DNA from: an uncultured Acetobacteroides sp. | Lineage (GTDB): Bacteria; Bacteroidota; Bacteroidia; Bacteroidales; ZOR0009 | Direction: 5' to 3' | NCBI RefSeq assembly: GCF_963678165.1 | Contig: NZ_OY782755.1 | Span: forward strand, 2,604,001-2,668,000 | Length of the DNA stretch: 64,000 nt | Shown: piece after piece, positions 1-9,774 of the stretch | Layout of the letters: every line of letters starts with the position of its first letter | Numbering within the stretch: position 1 is the first letter of the stretch | The notes under the pieces: generated by a model | Told to the model about the DNA's origin: nothing | The model's database searches: none | What the model saw: only the letters and a program-made list of their open reading frames with translations | Made by a program: the position numbers and the translations under genes

Positions 1-947
1 AGCTGCTGCCCAAGCGCATCGGCATGGCCAACCCCGAGGCTATTGCACTCCTTGCCGCCAAGCCCATGATCGTGCTATCGCGCCTCACGGCCCCCTTTGT
101 GTGGCTGCTCAGCTCCACCACCAACATCTTCATCAAGCTCTTTGGGGTGAAAAAGACCGAGGCCTCGCAGGTTACCGAGGAGGAGATTAAGGCGCTGGTC
201 GAGGAGGGCACCACCTACGGCACCATCCAGGAGATCGAGCAGGATATCGTGGAGAACGTCTTCTTCATTGGCGACCTCCGCATCGAAAAGCTGATGACCA
301 TCCGCAGCGAGGTGGTTTGGCTGGACATCGACGACCCGCTCGAGGAGAACATCCAGAAGATGGTGGATCACGAGCACTCCATCTACCCCATCTGCGAGGG
401 GGACATCGACAACGCGCTGGGGGTAATCTACACCAAGGACCTCTTTCGGCAGCTGGCAGGCAAGCAGGCCGTCGACCTTAAGAGCTGCATCCGCGAGGCC
501 ATATTCCTGCCCAACAACCAGAAGGCCTACAAGGCGCTGGAGCGCTTCCGCGAAACCCACAATAACTTCGGCTTCGTGCTCAACGAGTACGGCGAGGTGG
601 AGGGCATCGTAACCATTAACGATATCCTGGAGGAGCTCGTGGGCGACTTCACCGACAGCGAAGAGCCAACCATCGTTACCCGCGACGACGGCTCGCTGCT
701 CGTCGACGGCAAAATGCTCTTCTACGACATGATCGAGGCCCTCGAAATAGACGACTACGAGCCTATACAGCAGGAGTACAACACCGTTGCCGGCTTCATG
801 CTGCACCACTTCAAAGAAATCCCCAAAGCCTCCGACAAGTTCAGCTGGCGGAGCTTCACCTTCGAGGTGATGGACATGGACGGCAACCGCATCGACAAAA
901 TTCTCATCTCCCGAAACAAAAAATCAAAAACCAGAACAAACCCGTAG
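1..947 (+). CDS. CNNM/CorC (HlyC/TlyC) family membrane protein, 5'-truncated
   Basis: Partial: the reading frame is open to the window edge (codons for LLPKRIG precede the first Met at 24), so the true start lies outside. What remains is the end of a CNNM/DUF21 membrane domain (PKRIGMANPE, a hydrophobic helix about 25 residues later), a paired CBS domain region (roughly 80-210 from the visible Met; FGFVLNEYGEVEGIVTINDI is typical) and a C-terminal CorC_HlyC transporter-associated domain (EEYNTVAGFMLHHFKEIP-like). Family members are inner-membrane proteins linked to Mg2+/Co2+ efflux or, in Bacteroidota, GldE-like proteins. Family is certain; the transported ion cannot be read from sequence. 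Confidence 0.9.
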   Translation, partial: LLPKRIGMANPEAIALLAAKPMIVLSRLTAPFVWLLSSTTNIFIKLFGVKKTEASQVTEEEIKALVEEGTTYGTIQEIEQDIVENVFFIGDLRIEKLMTIRSEVVWLDIDDPLEENIQKMVDHEHSIYPICEGDIDNALGVIYTKDLFRQLAGKQAVDLKSCIREAIFLPNNQKAYKALERFRETHNNFGFVLNEYGEVEGIVTINDILEELVGDFTDSEEPTIVTRDDGSLLVDGKMLFYDMIEALEIDDYEPIQQEYNTVAGFMLHHFKEIPKASDKFSWRSFTFEVMDMDGNRIDKILISRNKKSKTRTNP

Positions 948-1046
948 GGGAACCCGCTTTTCATACGTCACATACTCGAAAAAACTCCGTCAAATAAGCC
1001 GAAACTTACATTCAAGCAAGCTTCGGACAACCTAAATTTTTTTCGA

Positions 1047-1478
1047 ATGAAAAAGTTACTGATTCTTTGCTCATTTCTCGCTATAACAGCAACCCTATTT
1101 GCTTTTATAGGAAAACCCCAGAAGTACAACGATGGCGTATACTCTGGCGAATCGCGATCCATCTACATTCAGGAGCCCTACTACGGACAAACCACCGTTA
1201 CCATTAAGAACGGCGAAATCGTAGACGTCTGCTTTAAGATCGTGGATAAAGAAAAAAACGAGCCCTTCGACGAGAAGTACGAGAAGCACTATACAGGAAA
1301 CGACGAGTACGTACAGCAGTGCCGGAAGGATTGGGAGGGGGTGCAAACCTACCCCAAGAAGCTCCTAAAGAAGAAAAGCATCGAAAAGGTAGATGCCGTT
1401 TCGGGGGCAACCTGGTCGTACAACCTCCTAAAAGCATCGCTTCAGGAAGCCCTCAAAAAGGCTGAGATAAAGAAGTAG
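1047..1478 (+). CDS. Secreted FMN-binding domain protein
   Basis: 143 residues. An N-terminal hydrophobic stretch (about 3-21) is a signal peptide or anchor. The rest is one FMN_bind domain as in RnfG/NqrC: YNDGVYSGES near the start, a TVTIKNGEIVDV strand, and the flavinylation motif DAVSGATWS with Thr122 as the likely covalent FMN site, which in this family is loaded by ApbE. The likely role is extracytoplasmic electron transfer. There is no redox partner or apbE next to it. It is followed by a terminator and appears monocistronic. Confidence 0.85.
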   Translation: MKKLLILCSFLAITATLFAFIGKPQKYNDGVYSGESRSIYIQEPYYGQTTVTIKNGEIVDVCFKIVDKEKNEPFDEKYEKHYTGNDEYVQQCRKDWEGVQTYPKKLLKKKSIEKVDAVSGATWSYNLLKASLQEALKKAEIKK

Positions 1479-1535
1479 AAGCGCCCACACACGAAGGTAA
1501 TCGTGCAAACCCAAAGCGTAAAACGTACAGAGCCT

Positions 1536-1563
1536 AATGCCGGACATGTTCCGGCATTTTTTG
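1536..1563 (+). terminator. Rho-independent terminator
   Basis: A 9-bp perfect stem (AATGCCGGA with TCCGGCATT), 5-nt loop, then TTTTTTG. It lies 58 bp past the FMN-binding gene. Confidence 0.85.
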
Positions 1564-1750
1564 TAAGTAAGTGTACAATGAGCAGCTTACGCCAGCGGCA
1601 TTATTCCTTATTAAAAACTTTTTATCTTTTTTCGTAAAGTTTCTACGAATGGCACAATAGTTGAGTCAGCAAAATTAAAAATAAAGCTACTTTGGCGCCT
1701 TCAATGAAGTTTTATCACTCAAGATTACTAACAACTTTAGAACAACGATC

Positions 1751-2845
1751 ATGAAAAGAGCATTATCAATAAATACCATCGTCCTTTCGGCTCTAATGGT
1801 CATACCTTTTGCATCAGGAGCCCAAAACGAAAGGAGCAGCCGCAGCTCGCGCACAAGCTCCAGTACAAGCACAAGCAGCGATGCAAGGCGCGATTCACCA
1901 TCTCCAGCCCGTTCCGAGAGATCTTACGAAAGATCGAGCAGTACCGTACGTACCGAGCAGAACACTAGATCGCAATCTACACCAGAAAGGTCGCAGCCAT
2001 CACGCCGCGAATCGTCTACTGCAACGAGCACCCCAAGCGGCTACCAGCGTTCGGGCTACGATGCACAACCTGCCGCACAAGCGCCACAGGCACGCACACA
2101 AAACCAACGCGAGAGCAGATCCGAAACCACCCGCACAACGTCAACACCAGACAACCGCTACAGCAATAGCAGCAGCGACAATAGTAGCCGAAACCAAAGC
2201 GCCACAACAAACGAAAGACGCTCCGAGTATAGCAGACCCGACCGTACGGTTACCTCAACTACACGAACTGTAGAAACCCGCAACTACGACAGAGGCAGCA
2301 CATACAATCGTAGCGACAATAGGAATAGCGGATACGAGCGCAGATACGACAACAACAGAAACGAACACAGAAGCGGTTACCGCTACGAAGGTCGCTATGA
2401 GGGCAGATGGGACAACCGTAACGTAACCCGATGGAAAGCCTTCGGATACGGCACTCCCCGCTACGTTGTTTACCACCAAACCCAAATCTATCGTGCGCCC
2501 TACTTTTCCGGCATTATTCGAGTTCGTCCACCCCATTACCACAATATGCCAGCTGTCTATGTAGAAAGTCGAATCGGGCAACCTTTCAGGCACTACCGTC
2601 CTTACTGGGCTGATGATTACGATTTCGTCCGCAGATGGGTCTTCTTCCCTAGGCTAAACATCTACTGGGACAACTACAGCAACGTTTTTGTTTACATGCA
2701 CCACAACCGTTGGAGGATATCTACAAGGCTACCGGGGCTCTACTTCAACATAGATTTGCTAAATGAGCCTCTATTCGAAGTTGAAGAAAACTACGACAGC
2801 GAAGATGGCTACTACGATGATGGTTACTACTACTACGAAGATTAA
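1751..2845 (+). CDS. Secreted Ser/Arg-rich low-complexity protein, unknown function
   Basis: 364 residues with a clear signal peptide (KRALSINTIVLSALMVIPF, cleavage probably after SGA). Residues about 25-220 are low complexity, dominated by S, R, T, N and Q; this turns into Y/R-rich sequence and then a more ordered C-terminal part (about 225-345) rich in Tyr, Trp, Arg and His. The tail is acidic and Tyr-rich (DSEDGYYDDGYYYYED). I do not recognise a family. The C-terminal half resembles short periplasmic or surface proteins of Bacteroidota that follow a disordered linker. Single gene, terminator directly after it. The disordered basic region could bind polyanions, but that is a guess. Confidence 0.75.
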   Translation: MKRALSINTIVLSALMVIPFASGAQNERSSRSSRTSSSTSTSSDARRDSPSPARSERSYERSSSTVRTEQNTRSQSTPERSQPSRRESSTATSTPSGYQRSGYDAQPAAQAPQARTQNQRESRSETTRTTSTPDNRYSNSSSDNSSRNQSATTNERRSEYSRPDRTVTSTTRTVETRNYDRGSTYNRSDNRNSGYERRYDNNRNEHRSGYRYEGRYEGRWDNRNVTRWKAFGYGTPRYVVYHQTQIYRAPYFSGIIRVRPPHYHNMPAVYVESRIGQPFRHYRPYWADDYDFVRRWVFFPRLNIYWDNYSNVFVYMHHNRWRISTRLPGLYFNIDLLNEPLFEVEENYDSEDGYYDDGYYYYED

Positions 2846-2862
2846 ACCAATTCAGCATAAGC

Positions 2863-2897
2863 AAAAAGCCCAGCCCATTAGGCTGGGCTTTTTGCTT
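2863..2897 (+). terminator. Rho-independent terminator
   Basis: 13-bp stem AAAAAGCCCAGCC / GGCTGGGCTTTTT with a 5-nt loop, 18 bp after the preceding stop codon. Confidence 0.9.
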
Positions 2898-3072
2898 AAC
2901 CATGCGTAACCAATAATCACTGACGCTGCAAAATCGTCATGTGAATTCAGAAAACCGTGATACGAATAAGGTTATTGCCAATGTAAACCAAATGGCTTTT
3001 ATTTGGAATAATAACTATATTGGAGCTAAAATTGGCTCCGACCATTTAAAACATACAAAGCAACACCTAAAA

Positions 3073-4965
3073 ATGAAGAAGCAGCTAGCAACCCTTCTAG
3101 GGTTATTCCTTGCAGGATCAGGATTTGCTCAAACCACCGAACCCGCTAACCTTTCCAACGATCGGCTTACACATGTTCCCACTTGGGCTCAAAATGCTGT
3201 TTGGTACCAGATCTTTGTGGAACGATTCCGCAACGGCGATCCTAAAAACGATCCGACAGCCGACAACATAAAGGATTACATCAACCGCGAGGTACCACCA
3301 GGATGGAAGGTTACCCCATGGACGCAGGACTGGTACAAGCAGGATGCGTGGATGGCAAACTTCAGCGACCCCAAAACAGGCTTTACCTCTAAGGTTCAGT
3401 TCCGCCGCTACGGAGGCGACCTGCAGGGTGTTCTCGACAAGCTCGACTACCTAAAAGATCTTGGCATTAATGCCATCTTCTTTAACCCGCTTAACGATGC
3501 GCCATCGCTTCACAAGTACGATGCTGCCTACTGGCATCATATCGATCGCAACTTTGGGCCAACACCCCAAAAGGATGGAGAGATGATGAACTTCGAGAAC
3601 TACGATAATCCAAAGGAATGGGTATGGACCAATGCTGATAAGATGTTTCTTAAAGTGATTGAGGAAGCGCACAAGCGCGGCATACGCGTTATCATGGACT
3701 ATTCGTGGAACCACACCGGCACCAACTTTTGGGCATTCCAAGACTTATTGAGAAAGGGAAAGAACTCCCGGTACAAAGATTGGTATATCGTAAATCGTTT
3801 CGACAATCCGTCAACCCCCGAAAACGAATTCGCATATCAAGGATGGTTTGATTCCAAATCACTTCCCGAAATACGGGAAACCGTGCACCAAAGCAACGCC
3901 GCACTAAAGGCATACGAAGGAAATATATATAGCGACGAGGTAAAGCAGCACATCTTTGCTATCGTAAAGCGCTGGGGCGATCCAAATAATGACGGCAACC
4001 CAGGAGATGGTGTAGATGGATTTCGCTTGGATGTTGCAGCCGAACTCCCCCTTGGCTTTTGGAGGGAATTTAGAAACGTAGCCCGCAACGTTAACCCCGA
4101 AATGTACCTTGTTGGAGAGGTATGGTGGGAAGCATGGCCCGACAAGCTACTCGATCCTCGCCCATTCCTTAAGGGCGATGTATTCGATGCCAACATGAAT
4201 TACCGTTGGTTCCGCACCGCACGCCACCTATTTGACGATGCCCCAAACAAAATGCCAATTAAGGAGTTTGTTTCCCAAATGGACAGCATATTCAAGACTG
4301 TACGTCCAGAGGTAGCACAAGGATACATGAATATGGCGAGCAGCCATGACTCACCACGCCTATCAACAGCTTTATACAACAAAGGCTTGTACAAATTCAA
4401 CGCAAAACCATTTGACGACTCAGCCTACAAGGTAAATAAGCCTGATGCCGCAACAGACAAGGTAATGAAGCAGCTGCTTGTTCACCAGTATACTTTCCTA
4501 GGGGCTCCTCAAATATGGAACGGCGATGAAATGGGAATGTGGGGAAGCGATGACCCAGACACCCGCAAACCTCTTATCTGGCCCGACTACAAATTCGATG
4601 ACGAGGTTGTTCATCCATTAGGCCTTTCGAGACCTGTCGATAAGGTTACCTTCGACTCAACGCTATTCAACTTTTACAAGCAGCTTATCTATATGCGTAA
4701 GAGCAACGAGGTGCTGGTTAAGGGGACTCTCAAGTATCTTATAACAGATGAGACCAACCGCATCCTAGCATACAGCCGCAACCTCGATAAGAGTGAGGCA
4801 ATCGTAGCCTTTAACTTATCAAATAAGCCTAAGACGGTGTCCATACCTACCCGATTTACTAGCTATGCCAATGCACTAAATAAGGGTAAGCTATTTAAGC
4901 CTATAAAAGGCAAGCTGGTTGTGACCATAAATTCAAAGGAATCGGTAGTGCTTATATCTAAATAG
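3073..4965 (+). CDS. Secreted GH13 (alpha-amylase family) glycoside hydrolase
   Basis: The frame is open from a GTG at 2941, but ATG 3073 gives a good signal peptide (MKKQLATLLGLFLAGSGFAQ), so I start there: 630 residues. The GH13 conserved regions are present in order: region I IMDYSWNHTG, region II GFRLDVA with nucleophile Asp320, region III LVGEVWWE with acid/base Glu349, and region IV SSHDSPR with Asp426. A C-terminal beta domain follows. The enzyme should cleave alpha-glucosidic bonds of starch-type or cyclodextrin-type glucans in the periplasm. No susCD pair lies beside it, so it is not in a classical utilisation locus here. Substrate specificity cannot be assigned. Confidence 0.92.
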   Translation: MKKQLATLLGLFLAGSGFAQTTEPANLSNDRLTHVPTWAQNAVWYQIFVERFRNGDPKNDPTADNIKDYINREVPPGWKVTPWTQDWYKQDAWMANFSDPKTGFTSKVQFRRYGGDLQGVLDKLDYLKDLGINAIFFNPLNDAPSLHKYDAAYWHHIDRNFGPTPQKDGEMMNFENYDNPKEWVWTNADKMFLKVIEEAHKRGIRVIMDYSWNHTGTNFWAFQDLLRKGKNSRYKDWYIVNRFDNPSTPENEFAYQGWFDSKSLPEIRETVHQSNAALKAYEGNIYSDEVKQHIFAIVKRWGDPNNDGNPGDGVDGFRLDVAAELPLGFWREFRNVARNVNPEMYLVGEVWWEAWPDKLLDPRPFLKGDVFDANMNYRWFRTARHLFDDAPNKMPIKEFVSQMDSIFKTVRPEVAQGYMNMASSHDSPRLSTALYNKGLYKFNAKPFDDSAYKVNKPDAATDKVMKQLLVHQYTFLGAPQIWNGDEMGMWGSDDPDTRKPLIWPDYKFDDEVVHPLGLSRPVDKVTFDSTLFNFYKQLIYMRKSNEVLVKGTLKYLITDETNRILAYSRNLDKSEAIVAFNLSNKPKTVSIPTRFTSYANALNKGKLFKPIKGKLVVTINSKESVVLISK

Positions 4966-4983
4966 AAGTACATTAACCATAAG

Positions 4984-5020
4984 AAAGCCCATTCGGCAAT
5001 GCTGAATGGGCTTTACTTTT
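4984..5020. terminator. Bidirectional terminator between convergent genes
   Basis: 11-bp perfect stem AAAGCCCATTC / GAATGGGCTTT, 9-nt loop, with a T-rich tract to the right and an A-rich flank to the left. It serves the amylase gene and possibly the convergent response regulator. Confidence 0.8.
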
Positions 5021-5068
5021 ATATTATAAATGCTAAGTTCGAGAGAACCAAAATTAGATGCAGGATAT

Positions 5069-5755
5069 CTAATCAACAAATTTGTACCCTACCCCCTTAA
5101 TCGTTCTAATGTACTCGTCTCCTATTTTTTCGCGAAGCTTTCGGATATGAACATCAATGGTGCGATCACCAACAATTACATTATCGCCCCAAATAGTGTT
5201 GAAAATTTCTTCGCGGGTGAAAACCTTTTGAGGTTTGGAGTACAAAAGAGCAAGTAGTTCAAACTCTTTCTTTGGCAGTTCCATCTCTACACCATCCTTA
5301 ATAACAACGTAGCGCGACTTATCGATAATAATCGAAGCACCGCTTCTATCAATAACATCGCTAGATCCGACATGCTCAACACGCCTCAAAAGCGCCTTAA
5401 CACGACTTACTAGAACTTTTGGTTTTGTAGGTTTGGTAATATAGTCGTCAGCTCCAGCCTCAAATCCGGCAATTTGCGAGTAATCTTCTCCCCTTGCTGT
5501 TAAAAATGCAATAACGGCACTAGATAACTCGGGTATTTTGCGCATCTCCTCACAGGTTTCAATGCCATCCATTTCGGGCATCATCACATCGAGAATTATC
5601 AGCTGAGGTCGAACATCCAACGCAATACGAATAGCCTCCCTGCCATTTGTTGCGGTATAAACGTCAAAGCCTTCCTTTTTAAGATTATACCCTACAAATT
5701 CGAGGATATCACTTTCATCATCAACAAGAAGGATTTTTTGTTGCGCTTCTCCCAT
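5069..5755 (-). CDS. OmpR/PhoB-family response regulator
   Basis: 228 residues, full length for the family. Receiver domain 1-120: acidic pair Asp12/Asp13, phosphoacceptor Asp56 (LDVMMPEMDG), Thr86 and Lys108. C-terminal winged-helix DNA-binding domain about 130-228 (ELPKKEFELLALLYSKP, VGDRTIDVHIRKLREKIGD, IRTIKGVGYKFVD). It acts as a cytoplasmic transcription regulator. No histidine kinase is adjacent on either side, so it is an orphan in this window. It is transcribed divergently from rocD. Confidence 0.95.
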   Translation of the reverse strand: MGEAQQKILLVDDESDILEFVGYNLKKEGFDVYTATNGREAIRIALDVRPQLIILDVMMPEMDGIETCEEMRKIPELSSAVIAFLTARGEDYSQIAGFEAGADDYITKPTKPKVLVSRVKALLRRVEHVGSSDVIDRSGASIIIDKSRYVVIKDGVEMELPKKEFELLALLYSKPQKVFTREEIFNTIWGDNVIVGDRTIDVHIRKLREKIGDEYIRTIKGVGYKFVD

Positions 5756-6107
5756 ATCCTGATATTAAGTAATTGTTTTTCCCGGTACAATTCTACCAAA
5801 CGAATATTATGCGAAAGTTAACGATTAGCTAACATTATTCTAACTTTCCATCCAAGTTTAGTCCACCAAAAACATATGCAAAGATGAAAAACAAACTGCA
5901 AAAATGTAGTAAAGCAAAAACTTACTGATATTTTTAAAGAAGAACAGAAAACCACAACACAATATAATTAACTACAAAATAGAACGATTCAACAATAAAT
6001 TGGTTTCAATTCGCAATAACTTGTAAAATATTTTGTAACAATCTTTACTTTATTACACTAATAGAAACTAATTTTTTATAGATTGCGTGAAATTAAACTA
6101 AATCGCT
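5756..6107. other. Divergent intergenic region
   Basis: 352 bp of AT-rich sequence between the divergent response regulator and rocD. It should hold both promoters. I see no exact TAnnTTTG element; TACTTTAT at 6047 is the nearest candidate for rocD. No coding potential is evident. Confidence 0.5.
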
Positions 6108-7361
6108 ATGGACACTATGACTAAACCAACCAGTAAAGACTTTATTGAGAAAGAAGGGAAGTATGGAGCTCATAACTACCATCCACTTCCAGTAGTACTC
6201 GAAAAAGGAAAAGGTATTTTTATGTGGGATGTTGAAGGCAGAAGATACTTCGATTTTCTATCTGCATATTCTGCGGTTAACCAAGGACACTGCCATCCAA
6301 AGATTGTAGCAGCCATGGTTGAGCAAGCGCAGAAGCTAACACTAACCTCCCGCGCATTCTACAATAATGTACTAGGTGAATTCGAGCAATACGTAACCAG
6401 CTACTTTGGCTACGACAAGGTTTTACCAATGAATACGGGTGCCGAAGCCGACGAAACAGCGCTGAAACTATGCCGAAAATGGGCGTATGTAAAAAAAGGA
6501 ATTGCCGAGAATCAAGCAAAGATCATTGTATGCGACGGGAACTTCCACGGGAGAACCATTACCATCGTATCCATGTCCAACGATCCTGAATCGTATGGAG
6601 GATTTGGACCGTTTACACCTGGTTTTATCAAGATTCCATACAACAACATCGCAGAACTTGAGAAGGCGTTGAAAGATCCCAATGTTGCAGGTTTTCTTTT
6701 AGAGCCAATACAGGGCGAAGCAGGCGTATTTGTTCCAGACGAAGGCTACCTTGCAAAAGCATACGATCTTTGTAAGAAGAAAAACGTGCTCTTCATGGCA
6801 GATGAGGTTCAAACCGGAATTGCCCGTACAGGTAAGCTTCTAGCTTGCGATCACGAAAACGTCCGTCCTGATATTCTTATACTAGGGAAAGCCATTTCAG
6901 GTGGTGTTATGCCCGTTTCTTGTGTTCTGGCCGATGATGACATCATGCTATGTATTAAACCAGGAGAGCACGGGTCAACCTTTGGTGGTAACCTTATAGC
7001 AAGCAAAGTTGCCATTGCTGCTCTTGAGGTTGTAAAAGATGAAAAGCTTGCAGAAAATGCAGCTCGCCTTGGTGAAATATTCCGCACCGAAATGCGCAAC
7101 TTCGACTCGCCAATGATTGAGTTAGTTCGAGGAAAGGGACTGCTAAACGCCATCGTGATTAAGAACATGAATGGCAGGACAGCTTGGGATGTATGCCTAG
7201 CAATGCGCGATAGAGGCGTTCTTGCAAAGCCAACCCACGGTAATATTATTCGTTTTGCACCTCCATTGGTAATCACCGAGGAAGAGCTTAGAGAGGCAAT
7301 CTCACTTATTCAGCTAGCATTTAAAGATATCGAGAACGGCAAACAGCCTGTCGAAATATAG
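6108..7361 (+). CDS. rocD: Ornithine--oxo-acid (ornithine delta-) aminotransferase
   Basis: 417 residues, class-III PLP aminotransferase. The N-terminus ([19 protein letters not shown]) and the [20 protein letters not shown] and [12 protein letters not shown] motifs are those of ornithine aminotransferase; the PLP Schiff-base lysine is Lys261 in LGKAISGG. The reaction moves the delta-amino group of ornithine to 2-oxoglutarate, giving glutamate semialdehyde for proline or glutamate metabolism. ATG at 6108 is used; an in-frame ATG at 6117 is possible. No Shine-Dalgarno is seen. Monocistronic, with its own terminator. Confidence 0.95.
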   Translation: MDTMTKPTSKDFIEKEGKYGAHNYHPLPVVLEKGKGIFMWDVEGRRYFDFLSAYSAVNQGHCHPKIVAAMVEQAQKLTLTSRAFYNNVLGEFEQYVTSYFGYDKVLPMNTGAEADETALKLCRKWAYVKKGIAENQAKIIVCDGNFHGRTITIVSMSNDPESYGGFGPFTPGFIKIPYNNIAELEKALKDPNVAGFLLEPIQGEAGVFVPDEGYLAKAYDLCKKKNVLFMADEVQTGIARTGKLLACDHENVRPDILILGKAISGGVMPVSCVLADDDIMLCIKPGEHGSTFGGNLIASKVAIAALEVVKDEKLAENAARLGEIFRTEMRNFDSPMIELVRGKGLLNAIVIKNMNGRTAWDVCLAMRDRGVLAKPTHGNIIRFAPPLVITEEELREAISLIQLAFKDIENGKQPVEI

Positions 7362-7401
7362 AACGCACAAACTACAAACTGCTACACAACTATTAGTCAT
7401 G

Positions 7402-7437
7402 GAAGCTATCCTCGCGTTGCGGGATGGCTTCTTTTCA
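7402..7437 (+). terminator. Rho-independent terminator
   Basis: 10-bp stem GAAGCTATCC / GGATGGCTTC (one G-T wobble), 10-nt loop, then TTTTC. Lies 40 bp after rocD. Confidence 0.75.
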
Positions 7438-7570
7438 TTTACAAACCGGGGAACAAACATCTCGAAGTGCATTTTAACATGTTTCTAATGTAACGTTCCC
7501 CGGGTTGAAGCGTCTTTATTGCTAGTTTCGCGGGTTATTGACCCTCATTAACTCCTTAAAAAATTAACGG

Positions 7571-9613
7571 ATGAAAAACAAGTATTTACTAATGTTACTG
7601 GCCATAGCACCATCGACAGTAGCGTTTGGCGGCACCAAGCCCGAAGCCAAGAGCAAAGCGCTAGACCCTGTTGATATGAATAAAAACGTACGTCCTGGCG
7701 TAAACTTCGTGGAATATGCCGGCGGAGAATGGCTCAAAAAGCTGAACATTCCCGATGACAAAACCTCTTTTGGCGCCTTTGACATCCTTCGCGAGAATAG
7801 CATCAAGGATGTACAGAACATTCTTCTGGAAGCTGCTACAACCACCAATTCACCTAAAGGAAGCGCGGCTCAAAAAATTGGAGACTTTTACTCTTCTGGA
7901 ATGGACAGCACCAAAATAAACAAACTGGGCGCTGAACCAATCAAAAAGTACATCAACCAAATCGACCAAATCCAAAACAGCAACGATTTGGTATTTGCCC
8001 TAACCCAGATGCACCTGAACGGGTTTAGCCCGCTATTTAGCTCGGGGATTGAGCAAGACTTTAAGAACAGCCGAATATACAAGATGTATCTTGGGGAAGG
8101 CGGTCTTGGCATGCCCGATAGGGATTACTACGTGAAGGACACCCCCCATAACAAGGAGCTGCAGACTGCCTACAAGGCGTTTATTAAAAAGGTTTTCACC
8201 CTACTTGGCTACAGCGAAGTTCAAGCAACAGATGCTGCCAACAACATCTACAGCTTAGAGTACAAGCTAGCAGTTGCCTCCAACACTCGCTTGGAGAACA
8301 GGAATACGGTAGCGCTCTACAATCCTGTACCTACTGCAGAGCTTGCCAATAAGTACGGTGCATTCCCATGGAACCAGTACTTCACCACACTAGGGCTAAA
8401 CCTATCAAACGACGAGGTTGTTGTAATGCAGCCTAAGTTCTTTTCAACGGTTGACAGCCTCCTAAAAGTTACCCCTATCCAAACTTGGAAGGAGTACCTA
8501 ACCTGGAACACCGCCCGCAGCATGTCTTCGGCACTTAGCAGCGACTTCGTAAATGCCAGCTTCGAGTTCTACGGAAAGATGCTATCGGGACAAAAGACGC
8601 TATCGCCACGCTGGAAGCGCATCTCCAACGAGGTGGATGGAGATTTAGGCGAAGCCATAGGTCAGCTTTACGTGCAAAAGCACTTCCCTCCTGAAGCTAA
8701 ACAGCGCATGATTGACCTGGTGAACAACTTGAAGCTAGCGTATAAGGTACGTATCCAAAATGTAGAGTGGATGAGCGCCGAAACTAAGGCAAAAGCCATC
8801 GAAAAGCTGTCCAAGGTAATGGTTAAGGTTGGCTATCCCGACAAATGGAAGGATTACTCCTCGATGGAGATCGGCCGCGACTCCTACTTCGAAAATGTGC
8901 TGGCCGCAAACCGCTTCCAGATTCGCGATAACCTCAACAAGTACGGCAAGCCTGTAGACATCACCGAATGGGGCATGTACCCTCAAACCGTAAACGCCTA
9001 CTACAATCCGCTTAACAACGAGATCGTATTCCCTGCAGCCATCCTTCAACCCCCATTCTTCAATGCAACCGCCGACGATGCTGTAAACTACGGTGCCATC
9101 GGTATGGTTATCGGCCACGAGATGACTCACGGGTTCGATGACCAGGGAAAAGAATTTGATGCTGACGGCAACATGATTAACTGGTGGAAGGACGAGGATG
9201 CCAAAAAGTTTACCGATCGTTCGAAAGTTCTTGTTAACCAGTACAACAACTTTAAGGTGCTCGATAGCCTACATGTTGATGGCGAGCTAACCATTGGCGA
9301 AAACATTGCCGACAACGGCGGTATGAACATTGCCTGGGATGCCTACCAGCTATCGCTAAAAGGCAAGAAAGCACCCGCTGCCATCGATGGATTTACCCCA
9401 GAGCAGCGCTTCTTCCTAGGATACGCTAAGGTTTGGCGCCAAAAGATGCGCGACAAGGAGCTTATGCGCCGCCTAAAGGAGGATGTTCACTCTCCTGCCA
9501 TTGCCCGCGTAAACCGCGCCGTATTCAACATCGACGCTTTCTATAAGGCATTCGACATTAAGCCTACCGATCCGCTCTACATAGCACCAGCTGATAGAGC
9601 AAGGGTTTGGTAG
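7571..9613 (+). CDS. M13 family zinc metallopeptidase (neprilysin/PepO-like)
   Basis: 680 residues with a signal peptide (MKNKYLLMLLAIAPSTVAFG). The M13 N-terminal lid domain covers about 35-430 and the catalytic domain about 470-680. The zinc site is intact: HEMTH at 516-520 and the third ligand Glu577 in GENIADNGG; NAYYNPLNNEIVFPA and the C-terminal LYIAPADRARVW (W-ended) are family hallmarks. It is an endopeptidase for short peptides, here periplasmic. No lipobox cysteine is seen after the signal peptide, unlike many Bacteroidota M13 members. Monocistronic. Confidence 0.95.
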   Translation: MKNKYLLMLLAIAPSTVAFGGTKPEAKSKALDPVDMNKNVRPGVNFVEYAGGEWLKKLNIPDDKTSFGAFDILRENSIKDVQNILLEAATTTNSPKGSAAQKIGDFYSSGMDSTKINKLGAEPIKKYINQIDQIQNSNDLVFALTQMHLNGFSPLFSSGIEQDFKNSRIYKMYLGEGGLGMPDRDYYVKDTPHNKELQTAYKAFIKKVFTLLGYSEVQATDAANNIYSLEYKLAVASNTRLENRNTVALYNPVPTAELANKYGAFPWNQYFTTLGLNLSNDEVVVMQPKFFSTVDSLLKVTPIQTWKEYLTWNTARSMSSALSSDFVNASFEFYGKMLSGQKTLSPRWKRISNEVDGDLGEAIGQLYVQKHFPPEAKQRMIDLVNNLKLAYKVRIQNVEWMSAETKAKAIEKLSKVMVKVGYPDKWKDYSSMEIGRDSYFENVLAANRFQIRDNLNKYGKPVDITEWGMYPQTVNAYYNPLNNEIVFPAAILQPPFFNATADDAVNYGAIGMVIGHEMTHGFDDQGKEFDADGNMINWWKDEDAKKFTDRSKVLVNQYNNFKVLDSLHVDGELTIGENIADNGGMNIAWDAYQLSLKGKKAPAAIDGFTPEQRFFLGYAKVWRQKMRDKELMRRLKEDVHSPAIARVNRAVFNIDAFYKAFDIKPTDPLYIAPADRARVW

Positions 9614-9640
9614 CCTATTAAACAGCTGCTATACAAACGG

Positions 9641-9668
9641 GGGCATCCAGCAATGGGTGCCCTTTTCG
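9641..9668 (+). terminator. Rho-independent terminator
   Basis: 8-bp stem GGGCATCC / GGGTGCCC (one wobble), 6-nt loop, then TTTTCGC; 27 bp after the M13 peptidase. Confidence 0.75.
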
Positions 9669-9774
9669 CATTTCTACACCCCACGGCTACCTCCAGCCTC
9701 TAATTCAGGCAAGCAATCGAAATTTTCACTTTCTAAGCGCCGGACCCTCAATGACTCCCACTTATCCTTTCCAT

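Noticed and set aside
75..809. 244-residue minus-strand frame opposite the CNNM gene
   Set aside because: Shadow of a GC-rich real gene; the plus strand encodes recognisable CBS and CorC domains.
2941..3072. GTG at 2941 as start of the GH13 gene
   Set aside because: It would place 44 polar residues before a clear signal peptide; ATG 3073 is a better start.
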